The translations under genes were made by a program, and so were the position numbers. The notes beneath the pieces are model-generated. The model had not been told where the DNA came from. It ran no database searches and was given only the letters and a program-made list of their open reading frames with translations. Of a DNA stretch of 64,000 bases, positions 28,090-36,648 are shown piece after piece (the first letter of the stretch is position 1; each line of letters opens with the position of its first letter). The stretch comes from Mesorhizobium sp. YC-39. Its GTDB lineage: Bacteria > Pseudomonadota > Alphaproteobacteria > Rhizobiales > Rhizobiaceae. The stretch covers positions 1,488,001-1,552,000 of the forward strand of contig NZ_JAOWPS010000001.1 in NCBI RefSeq assembly GCF_025753795.1. Direction: 5' to 3'.

Positions 28090-28103
28090 TTGACGCGCAT
28101 CAA
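28090..28103. promoter_or_regulatory. FNR/FixK-type box (TTGACGCGCATCAA)
   Basis: Exact match centred about 71 bp before the universal stress gene start at 28167. It also lies upstream of fixL on the other strand, so feedback on fixLJ is possible. Confidence 0.82.
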
Positions 28104-28166
28104 GGCGTTGGCCGTCGGTGAATGCAATTCATAGGGCATTCCGTCGCTTCAACCAAAGGCTGCGCA

Positions 28167-28979
28167 ATGCCCTACAAGTCGATTATCGTGAACCTTGCCG
28201 TCGATGCGCCTCCCGCGCCCATCGTGAAGTTGGGCGTAGAATTGGCCGAGCGCTTCGGTGCCCACCTTTTCGGCCTGGCTGCAGCAGACGTTCCACCGCT
28301 GGTCGCCACCGGCAACGGCATGGTCTACGAAGGCGAGGTCATGCAGATCCAGCGAACTGAGGTCGAAAAGCGGCTTGCCGAGTTGCGGGCCGAATTCGAG
28401 CGACTAGTTCCGGCATCGGTGAGCAGCGAATGGGGGCAGGCGGTCAGCAGTCCCACCCGCTTCCTCAGCGTCTCCGCCCGAGCGGCTGACCTGATCGTTA
28501 CTGGCGGTGAGGACGGAGAAAATGTCTACCGTGCCGTGGATGTCGGGAGCCTCGCGCTCGGTACAGGCCGACCAGTCCTCGTCGCTGCGAGCAATATCGA
28601 GCATGTCATGGCAAAGACCGTGCTGGTCGCCTGGAAGGACACAAGAGAGGCGCGAAGGGCAATAGCGGATGCATTGCCTTTTCTGGCTGGGGCCTACGAG
28701 GTCATCGTCGCCACCATCGATACCGACCGCAGCGAAAGCGCCCGATACAGTCTAGCCGATGTCGCAGCCTATCTCGAAAACCATGGCATCATGCCACAAA
28801 CCGAACTGCTGACTGGCGAGGCGGATGGCGACCGACTGCTGGCGTTTGCGCGCTCGATCCGTGCGGACCTGATCGTCTCCGGTGCATACGGCCATAGCCG
28901 CCTGCGGGAATGGGCCTTCGGTGGCGTCACCCGCACGCTGATCGAAGACAATGGCATCAATCGCTTCATGTCGTATTGA
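28167..28979 (+). CDS. Universal stress protein (tandem UspA)
   Basis: A 270-residue two-domain UspA, second in this window. The start MPYKSIIVNLAVD at 28167 follows AAAGG; an earlier ATG at 28122 would add 15 unlikely residues. The C-terminal nucleotide motif is SGAYGHSRLREWAFGGVTRTLI. It is divergent from fixL and has an exact FNR-type box. It resembles the protein at 19.5 kb, so the two may be paralogues recruited to the same regulon. Confidence 0.88.
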   Translation: MPYKSIIVNLAVDAPPAPIVKLGVELAERFGAHLFGLAAADVPPLVATGNGMVYEGEVMQIQRTEVEKRLAELRAEFERLVPASVSSEWGQAVSSPTRFLSVSARAADLIVTGGEDGENVYRAVDVGSLALGTGRPVLVAASNIEHVMAKTVLVAWKDTREARRAIADALPFLAGAYEVIVATIDTDRSESARYSLADVAAYLENHGIMPQTELLTGEADGDRLLAFARSIRADLIVSGAYGHSRLREWAFGGVTRTLIEDNGINRFMSY

Positions 28980-29053
28980 CCGCCGGTTGTACACGGAGCG
29001 TCAAGTTCCGCACTTGCGTTCACAAGCTGGGATAATCGCCCGCGAGGCACATG

Positions 29054-29067
29054 TTGACCGAGATCAA
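29054..29067. promoter_or_regulatory. FNR/FixK-type box (TTGACCGAGATCAA)
   Basis: Exact match centred about 58 bp before the ATG at 29119. Confidence 0.82.
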
Positions 29068-29118
29068 TGCGGCGGTCGCCAGCATGACGATGATGGCTGA
29101 GAAGCAGGAGTGAATCAC

Positions 29119-29388
29119 ATGACGTTTCTCGACTACCTGATTTCGGTTGACGCCAGGACCGCCTTGATAGGTCGCATGATGCAGCGGCTCGGCGTCGACA
29201 GACAATTGAAGGTCGTGGCGGACCATGCGGCCGTCACCAATCGGGCGGTGGACCGCTGCCGCTCCTGCGGCCATCAGGACGAATGCTCGACCTGGCTTGA
29301 CGAACATCAGCAAGCCGATGATCCGCCGGATTACTGCCGCAACCGAGACTTGATCGCACGGCTTCAGCATGCAGCCGGCCGACGGTAG
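29119..29388 (+). CDS. Small Cys-rich DUF6455-like protein
   Basis: An 89-residue protein with four Cys: CRSCGHQDEC and a later Cys in PDYCRNRDL. The N-terminal half is helical (LISVDARTALIGRMMQRLGVD). It resembles the short DUF6455 proteins found with oxygen-regulated genes in alphaproteobacteria. The Cys set could bind zinc or a cluster; this is inference. AGGAG sits 8 bases before the ATG, and an FNR-type box is upstream. Confidence 0.7.
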   Translation: MTFLDYLISVDARTALIGRMMQRLGVDRQLKVVADHAAVTNRAVDRCRSCGHQDECSTWLDEHQQADDPPDYCRNRDLIARLQHAAGRR

Positions 29389-29454
29389 TTCCATCGAGCA
29401 GCTCAGCCTTGACGATATCGTGGCCTGAGCAACACATTTGACGTCCGTGTTTCG

Positions 29455-30066
29455 ATGAGAGTGAACGCGAACGGAGCGTTTGCAGTCGATGGGTTTACAT
29501 CCACGGGACCAGACAGTTTGGACAATCTATTTTTTCTGAAAGCATTTCTGCTCTTTCTCGCGCCAGGGCCAACCAACGCCCTTTTGATGTCAGGGGCGGT
29601 CAAGCGAGAGAAGGCGGTCACGCTTTTGATCGCCCAGGCATGCGGATACGGGATCGCAGCCGCCTGGTGGCTTTCGCTGCGTCCCTGGCTGCCGGACGGG
29701 GCCGTCCAAGTACTCAAACTGGTCGCGGCTGTATGGCTCGTCATTCTTGGGCTGCGTCTGATAGTTAGCGACCGGATCGACGCAGCCGAAGGTGAGGATA
29801 GCCTTTCTGTTCTGGCAACCACTGCCCTCAATCCGAAAGCTTTTATCTATTGTCTGGCAATTGTGCCGAGTGACGCGAGGTCGTACGAACTGGGCTTCTT
29901 CTGGATCGTGCTTCTGGTGACCACAGCTGTCACCGGGTCTATGTGGTTTTTGCTCGGTGGGCGGCTAAGTGGAGGCAAAAGGATGGCAGATCGAGTCGCA
30001 GGCACGGCGCTTATCGCATTCGCCCTGTTGCTGCTTCGACCATTGATACCCCTGGTCGCGACCTGA
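29455..30066 (+). CDS. LysE-family membrane transporter
   Basis: A 203-residue protein with about five to six hydrophobic segments and the LysE pattern FLKAFLLFLAPGPTNALLMSGAV at the front and TTALNPKAFIYCLAIVP in the middle. LysE/RhtB proteins export amino acids or related metabolites. The first 20 residues (VNANGAFAVDGFTSTGP) do not look natural; a TTG at 29518 just before DNLFFLKAF would give a more usual N-terminus. No FNR-type box is seen directly upstream. Confidence 0.75.
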   Translation: MRVNANGAFAVDGFTSTGPDSLDNLFFLKAFLLFLAPGPTNALLMSGAVKREKAVTLLIAQACGYGIAAAWWLSLRPWLPDGAVQVLKLVAAVWLVILGLRLIVSDRIDAAEGEDSLSVLATTALNPKAFIYCLAIVPSDARSYELGFFWIVLLVTTAVTGSMWFLLGGRLSGGKRMADRVAGTALIAFALLLLRPLIPLVAT

Positions 30067-30152
30067 GGATGGATGGTTGAAGCGCTCGGTAAGGCAACAA
30101 CGTAACCTTGCCCGGGAAGCGGTAGCGTCGCGTACTGCCTCTGTCGCACCGA

Positions 30153-30851
30153 TTAGGAGATGAGCAGTACCGACAATGGCCCCACACAGAAGAGGCTGTC
30201 CTTGACCGAATTGACGCCTGCAACGTTCTCCGCTGCAACCACGGCCGCCTTCCGCTGACGCTCGTCAAAGATTGCGCCACTCAGCTCGACAGTTCCCCGG
30301 TCAACACTTACCCCGATCAAGTCTCCGCCGCTCCAAGCTTGGCCTTGAAGCTCTGCCAGGACGCTCTTCCGAATAGACTCGTCATCAGCTGTCGTCGCGC
30401 CCGATTTCGGCAGGACGCGCAACAGCGCGCGCAGCAGATCCGTCCGCGTGACGATGCCGACGAGCTTTCCAGCCTGGATGATAGGCACATTCTTGATGTT
30501 GTTCTCGATCATCAACCCGACAATCTCAGCGAGCGAAGCGCTCGGAGCCGCCGAGAAGACGTCGGGGGTCATCACTTGATCGACCCGTCGCCCGTTCGCG
30601 CGAACATATTCGTCAGCGATGTTGCCGGGACCGACCAGGAACTCCAGCCAGCGCGCGCGAAGGCGCTGGGTGCCGAGCTCCACACGCCGCAGGAAGTCGC
30701 CCTCGCTGATGATGCCTGCCACAGTTCCATCATCGCGGACGACCGGCAGGCAGCCGATCTTTCTGGCGAGCATGAGTTCGGCCGCATCGGCGATCGAAGC
30801 GCCCGGGCGTACGGTGACGACCGGCGTACTCATTATGGCTTTGGCCTGCAT
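30153..30851 (-). CDS. Two-CBS plus BON domain protein
   Basis: A 232-residue protein. Two CBS repeats (about 5-60 and 88-145: MSTPVVTVRPGASIADAAELML, CLPVVRDDGTVAGIISEGD; VMTPDVFSAAP, NVPIIQAGKLVGIVTRTDLL) are followed by a BON domain (LAELQGQAWSGGDLIGVSVDRGTVELSGAIFDERQRKAAVVAAENVAGVNSV). CBS pairs bind adenine nucleotides; BON domains contact membranes. ATG 30851 follows AGGAGG. It lies after ccoS in the same direction. The Hrp1 protein of the mycobacterial dormancy regulon is also a CBS-pair protein. Confidence 0.88.
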   Translation of the reverse strand: MQAKAIMSTPVVTVRPGASIADAAELMLARKIGCLPVVRDDGTVAGIISEGDFLRRVELGTQRLRARWLEFLVGPGNIADEYVRANGRRVDQVMTPDVFSAAPSASLAEIVGLMIENNIKNVPIIQAGKLVGIVTRTDLLRALLRVLPKSGATTADDESIRKSVLAELQGQAWSGGDLIGVSVDRGTVELSGAIFDERQRKAAVVAAENVAGVNSVKDSLFCVGPLSVLLIS

Positions 30852-30955
30852 TCCTGCCTCCTGATTTCCATCCAGCCCTTTGTTGAACGCCAGCTCTTTG
30901 TCGGATAATTGAGCGATCCGGCCATTGATCTGCGTCCTTTCCAAGGGCAGCGCAG

Positions 30956-31108
30956 TCACTTCGGCGGCTCATCCCGGTCGATGAGAATGCGCTCCGCTGC
31001 TCCATCAAGATCCTCATACTGGCCGCTTCTCAGGGCCCACAGGAAGCCGGTCAGTCCAAGCGCACCGAGGAACAGCGCTACCGGGATGAGGTAGACGAGC
31101 GTCGTCAT
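30956..31108 (-). CDS. ccoS: Cytochrome oxidase maturation protein CcoS/FixS
   Basis: A 50-residue protein with one N-terminal membrane helix (TTLVYLIPVALFLGALGLTGFLWALRSGQ), then YEDLDGAAERILID, the standard CcoS pattern. The ATG overlaps the ccoI stop (ATGA). CcoS is needed to complete haem b and copper insertion in cbb3 oxidase. It closes the ccoGHIS operon. Confidence 0.93.
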   Translation of the reverse strand: MTTLVYLIPVALFLGALGLTGFLWALRSGQYEDLDGAAERILIDRDEPPK

Positions 31109-33396
31109 GAGGGTTGAACCAGCATGCCGGAGCGTCCGCGCCGGTCGCGCGAAGCGTTTTCAGGCGATGGACCTTTCGCGAAACCTTGCAGCCGCATGGC
31201 GTTTCCGATCACGAGCAGCGACGAGGCGGACATCGCGATCGCCGCGATGAGTGGGGTCACATGCCCCGATATGGCGATCGGCACGGCAAACGCGTTGTAG
31301 ACAATCGCAATGGCGATGTTCTGGCGGATCAGCCGGCCTGCCTTTCGTGAGATATCCAGCGCGAGAGGTACCGCCAGAAGGCTTTCGCGCAGGAAGACGA
31401 AATCGGCGGCATTGCGACCGACATCGGCCGCGGTGGCCGGGGCCATCGAGACATGTGCCGCGCCGAGCGCCGGCGTGTCGTTCAACCCATCGCCCACCAT
31501 CAGGACCTTGTGGCCCTGCCTCGACAGCACCTCAATCCGCTCAACCTTGCCGGAGGGCAGCAGCGCAGGAACGAAATCGTCGATCTCCAAGGTTTTGGCG
31601 ACTTCGCCGCAGGCCTTGGCGGTGTCGCCGGACAACATCTCGACGCCGATGCCGGCGTCCCGCAGTTGCCCGACTGCCAGCTTGGCATCGGCGCGCGCAG
31701 CGTCTTCGAAGGCAAAGGAGGCGACGATCATGCCGTCCTTCGAAAGCACCGTCCCGCCAAAGCCGCCATATTTGCCTTCGCCTCCGGTCCGCGCCTTCCA
31801 TCCTGCCCATCCGCGCCGGCCGAGACGCCAGGTGTTGCCCTGAGTGGTGGCCTCAATGCCGAAGCCCGGGTGCTCACTGACCGACTCGAGCATGGCTTGG
31901 CTGGAAGAACTCGCGAAACCGGCTATGGCCTTCGAGAATGGATGGCGGGAATGCGCGGCCATGTCAGCCGCGATCGCCAGCATGGTCGGGTCGATGGACG
32001 GCCCATTGACCAGCCTTGGCTGTCCGAGCGTGAGCGTCCCGGTCTTGTCGAACAGCGCCGTATCGATCGCCGCGAGCCGTTCGATGGCCGAACCGTCCTT
32101 GACCATGACGCCGGCCTCGAACAGGCGCCGCGCCGCGACCACCTGCACGATCGGCACGGCGAGGCCGAGCGCGCATGGGCAGGTGATGATGAGAACGGCA
32201 ATTGCGATCGTCATGGCCAGATGCCAGTCGCCCGACACGACCATCCAGCCCAGGAACGTCAACAGGGCCGTGAGATGGACTACAGGTGCGTAGAGCGCCG
32301 AGACCCGGTCGGCGATCCTGCGATACTGCGATCGGCCACCTTCGGCGGCCTCCATGAGCTGGATCATCTCCGCCAAGAAAGAATCCTTCGCCGCGGCGGT
32401 CGCCTGGATGGTCAGCGAACCGGTGAGATTGAGCGTGCCGGCCTGAACCTGCGCTCCCGAGCCCACGGTCCGGGGCGTGCTTTCCCCGGAGACCAGCGAG
32501 CAATCGAGATCCGAGGTTCCGCTGAGGATATTGCCGTCGACCGGAATCCGCTCGCCGGCTGCGATGAGCAGCTGCATGCCCGGTTCGATCTCGCCGACCG
32601 GCAGGTAGTCGCGAATGCCATCGCCACGCAGCACGACGGCGCCGCGCGCTGCCAGCCGCGAGAGGCCATTCACGGCGGTGCGCGCACGTTCGCGCATGAC
32701 GTGGTCCAGCGTGCGGCCGATCAGAAGGAAGAACAGGAGCGACACGGACGCATCGAAATAGGCGTGGTCGCCGTGGTTTATGGTTTCGTAGAGGCTCATT
32801 GCGTAGGCGAGCGAGACACCAACCGCTATCGGCACGTCCATGTTCATTCGCCCGTGCCTCAGCGCATTCCAGGCGGAGCGGAAATAGATGCCGCCGGCGA
32901 AGGCCAGGGCCGGAATGGCAATCAGCGCCGAGACCCAGTGAAAGAGATCGCGGGTGGCGCCTTCGGCACCCGACCAGACCGAGACTGACAGCAGCATGAT
33001 GTTGCCGGCCGCAAAACCGGCGACCGCGACGGCACGGATCAGTTCCGAAAGTGTCTTGTCCTTCTCGCCAATGTCGGGGTCGAACAGATGTGCCTGGTAG
33101 CCCAGCCGCCCGAGCGTTGCGAAAAATGGCGGAACCTGGTCGCCATGCCAGCGCACCGACACGCGTTTGGTAGACAGGTTGACGCGAGCGCCGTCGACAC
33201 GCTCCAGTTTCGCAAGCGCTGCCTCGATTGTCTGGATGCAGGCCGCGCAGTGGACAGACGGGACCGACAGGTCGGTCTGGTGAAGGCCTCCCCCCAGCGA
33301 GCGGCTCGCCAGTTTGATCTCAGCGGCCGATGGCAGGACGGAAGCGGCGTTGGAAATATCCAGGGCCATTTCGGCGCCCGGCGCACAGCAGCTCAT
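31105..33396 (-). CDS. ccoI: Copper P-type ATPase CcoI/FixI
   Basis: A 763-residue P1B copper ATPase for cbb3 assembly. The N-terminal heavy-metal domain carries HCAAC (about 49-53). Membrane motif ITCPCALGLAVP has the copper CPC, the phosphorylation site is DKTGTLT, and the hinge is MVGDGLNDTPAL. ATG overlaps the ccoH stop. It moves copper across the inner membrane for delivery to CcoN. It is distinct from the TPC-type ATPase at 12-14 kb. Confidence 0.95.
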   Translation of the reverse strand: MSCCAPGAEMALDISNAASVLPSAAEIKLASRSLGGGLHQTDLSVPSVHCAACIQTIEAALAKLERVDGARVNLSTKRVSVRWHGDQVPPFFATLGRLGYQAHLFDPDIGEKDKTLSELIRAVAVAGFAAGNIMLLSVSVWSGAEGATRDLFHWVSALIAIPALAFAGGIYFRSAWNALRHGRMNMDVPIAVGVSLAYAMSLYETINHGDHAYFDASVSLLFFLLIGRTLDHVMRERARTAVNGLSRLAARGAVVLRGDGIRDYLPVGEIEPGMQLLIAAGERIPVDGNILSGTSDLDCSLVSGESTPRTVGSGAQVQAGTLNLTGSLTIQATAAAKDSFLAEMIQLMEAAEGGRSQYRRIADRVSALYAPVVHLTALLTFLGWMVVSGDWHLAMTIAIAVLIITCPCALGLAVPIVQVVAARRLFEAGVMVKDGSAIERLAAIDTALFDKTGTLTLGQPRLVNGPSIDPTMLAIAADMAAHSRHPFSKAIAGFASSSSQAMLESVSEHPGFGIEATTQGNTWRLGRRGWAGWKARTGGEGKYGGFGGTVLSKDGMIVASFAFEDAARADAKLAVGQLRDAGIGVEMLSGDTAKACGEVAKTLEIDDFVPALLPSGKVERIEVLSRQGHKVLMVGDGLNDTPALGAAHVSMAPATAADVGRNAADFVFLRESLLAVPLALDISRKAGRLIRQNIAIAIVYNAFAVPIAISGHVTPLIAAIAMSASSLLVIGNAMRLQGFAKGPSPENASRDRRGRSGMLVQPS

Positions 33397-33890
33397 TGTA
33401 GTAGCCCCTTGGAGATCATGATCCGGCGAACGTCGCGATAGGGTTCGGCGAGGCCGGCATCGGCATCGATTTCAACGATCCAAACGCCGTCCTTGGGTGT
33501 ATGCCGCGCGCTGAATTCCTGACCCGAGCCAGGGGCCAGAACGACAGCTTCGTCCTCGGCTTCATAGGCGGGATGACGGAACAGGGCCTTCACGCCATGC
33601 AGGGCAACAGGATCGCCGGCGGCGTCGGTCAAACTGTAGCGCACATTGCCTGATGCGATCGCCAGTTTGCCGGTCCAGCCGAGCGCCGCCTGCGCACGCC
33701 CTTCCTCCGCCTTTCGGTTGAACTGCTGGCTCGCCACATAGGTGTTTTCGACAACGAGGCCAGTCCAGCTCCTGCTGGCGAGGGTCGCCATGGTCATGTT
33801 GACGCCAATAACCACGCCGAAGAAGCCGAGAATGATGAACAGCATGTGCCTCCCGGTGAATTCGCGGGATTTCTGCGAAGGGGCGCTCAT
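33393..33890 (-). CDS. ccoH: CcoH/FixH assembly protein
   Basis: A 165-residue membrane protein with one N-terminal helix (HMLFIILGFFGVVIGVNMTMATLA) and a periplasmic domain ending RRIMISKGLLQ. It matches FixH, which is needed for stable cbb3 oxidase assembly. Both its start and its stop overlap the neighbours by four bases, as usual in ccoGHIS. Confidence 0.92.
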   Translation of the reverse strand: MSAPSQKSREFTGRHMLFIILGFFGVVIGVNMTMATLASRSWTGLVVENTYVASQQFNRKAEEGRAQAALGWTGKLAIASGNVRYSLTDAAGDPVALHGVKALFRHPAYEAEDEAVVLAPGSGQEFSARHTPKDGVWIVEIDADAGLAEPYRDVRRIMISKGLLQ

Positions 33891-35458
33891 CTGGCGATCT
33901 CCGGGGCGTTGAAGGTGGCCGTGTATTCGTCCGTTTCGAAACTCGCCTTGTCCTCGACGCGGAATTTGAACGTTTGTGCAGCGCTTTCGACCTGATTTGC
34001 CGGCTGACGCACGAAAACCTTCAGCGTCTTCAGCCGATCGGGTTCGACCGGAACGGCGAAAGACCGGTCCGCCGGAAGGTCGATGCCAACGACGCTCATT
34101 TCGGCTCCATGCAGGCCTTGCATCGTGACGACGATCGTCCTTGGTTCGGGGATCATGTTGAGCAGCTTGACGGTGTAGCCGTTGCGGATCGAACCGTCGG
34201 ACAGCGTTACGAATTGCGGGTTGCGGTCATGCAGAACGTTGACCTCGAGCCGGTCGCGCGTCAGCAGCGAATAGAGCAGCGCAAGGCCGACCGCCGACCA
34301 TGCGCCCAGGTAGACGAAGGTGCGCAGCCGAAAGATCTTGCGAATATGGAAATGCGCCAACTTGTCGGAAAACTTGCCCTCGTCCGTCCTTACAAGGGAG
34401 GGGTTCACCGGGGAGGAACCGCCTGCGGTTGCCACCGCCATGTTGGCGTTGTAGTCCGACAATGTCGCATAGGAGATCAGCCCGCGTTCCCTGCCAAGCT
34501 TGTCCATGACGCCGTCGCAGGCATCGATGCACAGCGCGCAAGTGATGCACTCGAGCTGCTGGCCGTCGCGGATGTCGATTCCCATCGGACAGACCGCGAC
34601 ACAGGCATTGCAGTCGACGCAGTCGCCGACCGGCTGACCAGCCGCCTGGACTTTCTTGGCATGACGCGAACGAGGTTCGCCGCGCCAATCATTGTAGGTC
34701 ACGGTGAGCGAATTCTCGTCCAGCATGGCCGCCTGAATGCGCGGCCACGGGCACATATAGGTGCAGACCTGCTCGCGCATCAGCCCGCCGAACGTGTAGG
34801 TGGTCGCCGTCAGCACGGCGATGGTCGCAAAAGCGACCGGCGCGGCCGTGCCGCGGAAGACTTCGCCGATCAGCGTCGGCGCATCGGCGAAATAGAAGAT
34901 CCAGGCGCCGCCGGTGGCTACCGCAATGACCAGCCATATGGCGTGTTTTGATACACGCAGCACCAGTTTGCGTGCCGTCCATGGGCCGGCGTCGAGCTTC
35001 ATGCGGGCGTTGCGATCGCCTTCGATTGCCCGTTCGACGACGAGGAACAAATCGACCCAGACGGTCTGCGGGCAGGTATAGCCGCACCAGGCCCGGCCGA
35101 CGGTGGATGTGACCAGGAAAAGGCCGATGCCGGCCATCATCAGAAGGCCGGCGACATAATAGAATTCCTGCGGCCAGACCTCGATGAAGAAGAAGTAGAA
35201 ACGGCGGTTGGCGAGGTCAAGCAGTACAGCCTGGTCCGGGGCGAACGGCCCGCGATCCCAGCGCAACCAAGGCGTCAGGTAATAGATGCCCAAGGTGATC
35301 GCCATCACCAGCCATTTGAACTGGCGAAAGCGGCCGGAGGCCCGCTTCGGGAAGATCTTCCTGCGCGGGGCGTAAAGCGGCTGTCGGATCTTGGCGGAGT
35401 TGACCGCCTCCGCGTTCAGCCGCTCTACCTGCGTTTGATCCAGCACGGTTATCTCCAC
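33887..35458 (-). CDS. ccoG: CcoG/FixG ferredoxin-like copper reductase
   Basis: A 523-residue membrane protein with several helices in the first 250 residues, two 4Fe-4S motifs (CVDCNACVAVCPMGIDIRDG and CITCALCIDACDGVM) and a C-terminal periplasmic Ig-like domain. CcoG is implicated in cupric reduction for cbb3 biogenesis. It starts ccoGHIS and has its own FNR-type box centred about 70 bp upstream, separating it from ccoNOQP. Confidence 0.95.
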   Translation of the reverse strand: MEITVLDQTQVERLNAEAVNSAKIRQPLYAPRRKIFPKRASGRFRQFKWLVMAITLGIYYLTPWLRWDRGPFAPDQAVLLDLANRRFYFFFIEVWPQEFYYVAGLLMMAGIGLFLVTSTVGRAWCGYTCPQTVWVDLFLVVERAIEGDRNARMKLDAGPWTARKLVLRVSKHAIWLVIAVATGGAWIFYFADAPTLIGEVFRGTAAPVAFATIAVLTATTYTFGGLMREQVCTYMCPWPRIQAAMLDENSLTVTYNDWRGEPRSRHAKKVQAAGQPVGDCVDCNACVAVCPMGIDIRDGQQLECITCALCIDACDGVMDKLGRERGLISYATLSDYNANMAVATAGGSSPVNPSLVRTDEGKFSDKLAHFHIRKIFRLRTFVYLGAWSAVGLALLYSLLTRDRLEVNVLHDRNPQFVTLSDGSIRNGYTVKLLNMIPEPRTIVVTMQGLHGAEMSVVGIDLPADRSFAVPVEPDRLKTLKVFVRQPANQVESAAQTFKFRVEDKASFETDEYTATFNAPEIAR

Positions 35459-35521
35459 TCGCGCGTAGCCGACGATCTAGCCCGCTGCAGGAATTCTTGC
35501 CGCAGGACGGGCCATGCCGCG

Positions 35522-35535
35522 TTGATGCAGGTCAA
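35522..35535. promoter_or_regulatory. FNR/FixK-type box (TTGATGCAGGTCAA) of ccoGHIS
   Basis: Exact match centred about 70 bp before the ccoG start. Confidence 0.87.
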
Positions 35536-35557
35536 TCTTCGGGTGCCGGAGGAGGTC

Positions 35558-35581
35558 GAGGCCCGGCGTTGGCCGGGCCTC
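35558..35581 (-). terminator. Strong GC hairpin after ccoP
   Basis: GAGGCCCGGC and GCCGGGCCTC pair perfectly around a 4-base loop, 42 bases after the ccoP stop. A second perfect 9-base stem (GAGAATAGG, 35604-35630) overlaps the ccoP stop codon. There is no T-run. The pair probably ends or stabilises the ccoNOQP transcript before the ccoG promoter. Confidence 0.6.
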
Positions 35582-35622
35582 GTCGCTTGGGCGGCCGAGG
35601 GCCGAGAATAGGGCCCCGCTTC

Positions 35623-36486
35623 CTATTCTCCGCCGCCAAGCGAATGGACGTAAACCGCGAGCTCCTTGACCTTGGTCTCGCCCAGGCGCCCGATCCAGGC
35701 CGGCATGACGCCGTGCTTCGGCGCGCGGACCTGAGCGGCGATGGCAGTCTCGCCGGATCCGTAGAGCCAGATCGCATCGGTCAGGTCGGGCGCGCCGAAC
35801 TCTCTGTTGCCTTTGGCCTTGTCGCCGTGACAGGCGACGCAGTTTTCCGCGAAGACCTTGGCGCCGGGCTCGATCAGGCTTGCGTCCTGGACTGGGCCGG
35901 AAAGGCTGGCGACATAGGCGCTAACCTGGTTGATCTGCTCGGCCGTGATGATGTCGCCAAAGGCGGGCATCTCAGACTGGCGCGTATCGGCATCCGAGGC
36001 AAAGCGAATGCCGTGCATGATCGTCTGCTGGATCTGGTCTGCGCTGCCACCCCACAGCCACCCGTCGTCATTAAGGTTGGGAAAGCCGGCCGAACCTTGG
36101 GCGCCCGAGCCGTGGCACTGCACGCAATTGACTTTGAACGCCGCGCCACCGGCCGCGACCGCGAATTCGCGCAGCGCATCGTCGGCAGCAATCTCGGAGA
36201 CGGTCTTCGCCTGGATGGCCGCGACATATTTGCCTTTGGCCGCTTCTGCGGCGGCCAACTCGTTCTTGACATCGTTGCGGCTGGAATAACCGAGCACGCC
36301 CCTCGTCGCGGAGGTCAGTAACGGCCATGCCGGATAGGCGATGGTGTAGCCGATCGCCCAGGCGATGGTGATGTAGAAGGTTATCACCCACCAGCGGGGA
36401 AGGGGATTGTTGAGTTCCTTGATGCCATCCCACTCATGGCCGGTCGTCGAGATGCCCGACACGTCGTCGATATGCTCTGTGCTCAT
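35623..36486 (-). CDS. ccoP: cbb3 oxidase dihaem subunit CcoP
   Basis: A 287-residue subunit with one N-terminal helix (WWVITFYITIAWAIGYTIAYPAW) and two haem c sites, CVQCH and CVACH, in the periplasm. It passes electrons to CcoO. ATG 36486 follows AAGGA and is just past the ccoQ stop. An earlier in-frame start at 36573 would read through ccoQ and is not needed. Confidence 0.95.
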   Translation of the reverse strand: MSTEHIDDVSGISTTGHEWDGIKELNNPLPRWWVITFYITIAWAIGYTIAYPAWPLLTSATRGVLGYSSRNDVKNELAAAEAAKGKYVAAIQAKTVSEIAADDALREFAVAAGGAAFKVNCVQCHGSGAQGSAGFPNLNDDGWLWGGSADQIQQTIMHGIRFASDADTRQSEMPAFGDIITAEQINQVSAYVASLSGPVQDASLIEPGAKVFAENCVACHGDKAKGNREFGAPDLTDAIWLYGSGETAIAAQVRAPKHGVMPAWIGRLGETKVKELAVYVHSLGGGE

Positions 36487-36487
36487 G

Positions 36488-36637
36488 TCAGTCGTCCTTG
36501 AGGGGAATGCGGGCGGCTTCATCAGCCTGGCTGCGACCGCCCGGTCGCAGTGCGAAGGCAACGCACCCAACAAAAAACAACGCCATGGCGAGCAGGCCCC
36601 AGCTATCGGCGAATTCCCGCATCAAATTGTAATCCAT
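36488..36637 (-). CDS. ccoQ: cbb3 oxidase subunit CcoQ
   Basis: A 49-residue protein with one membrane helix: MDYNLMREFADSWGLLAMAL followed by FFVGCVAFALRPG and a polar tail ending PLKDD. The length, single helix and position between ccoO and ccoP identify it. CcoQ stabilises the oxidase core. Confidence 0.9.
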   Translation of the reverse strand: MDYNLMREFADSWGLLAMALFFVGCVAFALRPGGRSQADEAARIPLKDD

Positions 36638-36648
36638 AGTTGCTCTCC

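Noticed and set aside
31453..32988. A 511-codon plus-strand open frame opposite ccoI
   Set aside because: It is the antisense shadow of ccoI; the product is Arg/Asp/His-rich with no family pattern. Similar long shadows oppose arcD (4775-5995) and ccoN (37717-39096 in another frame).
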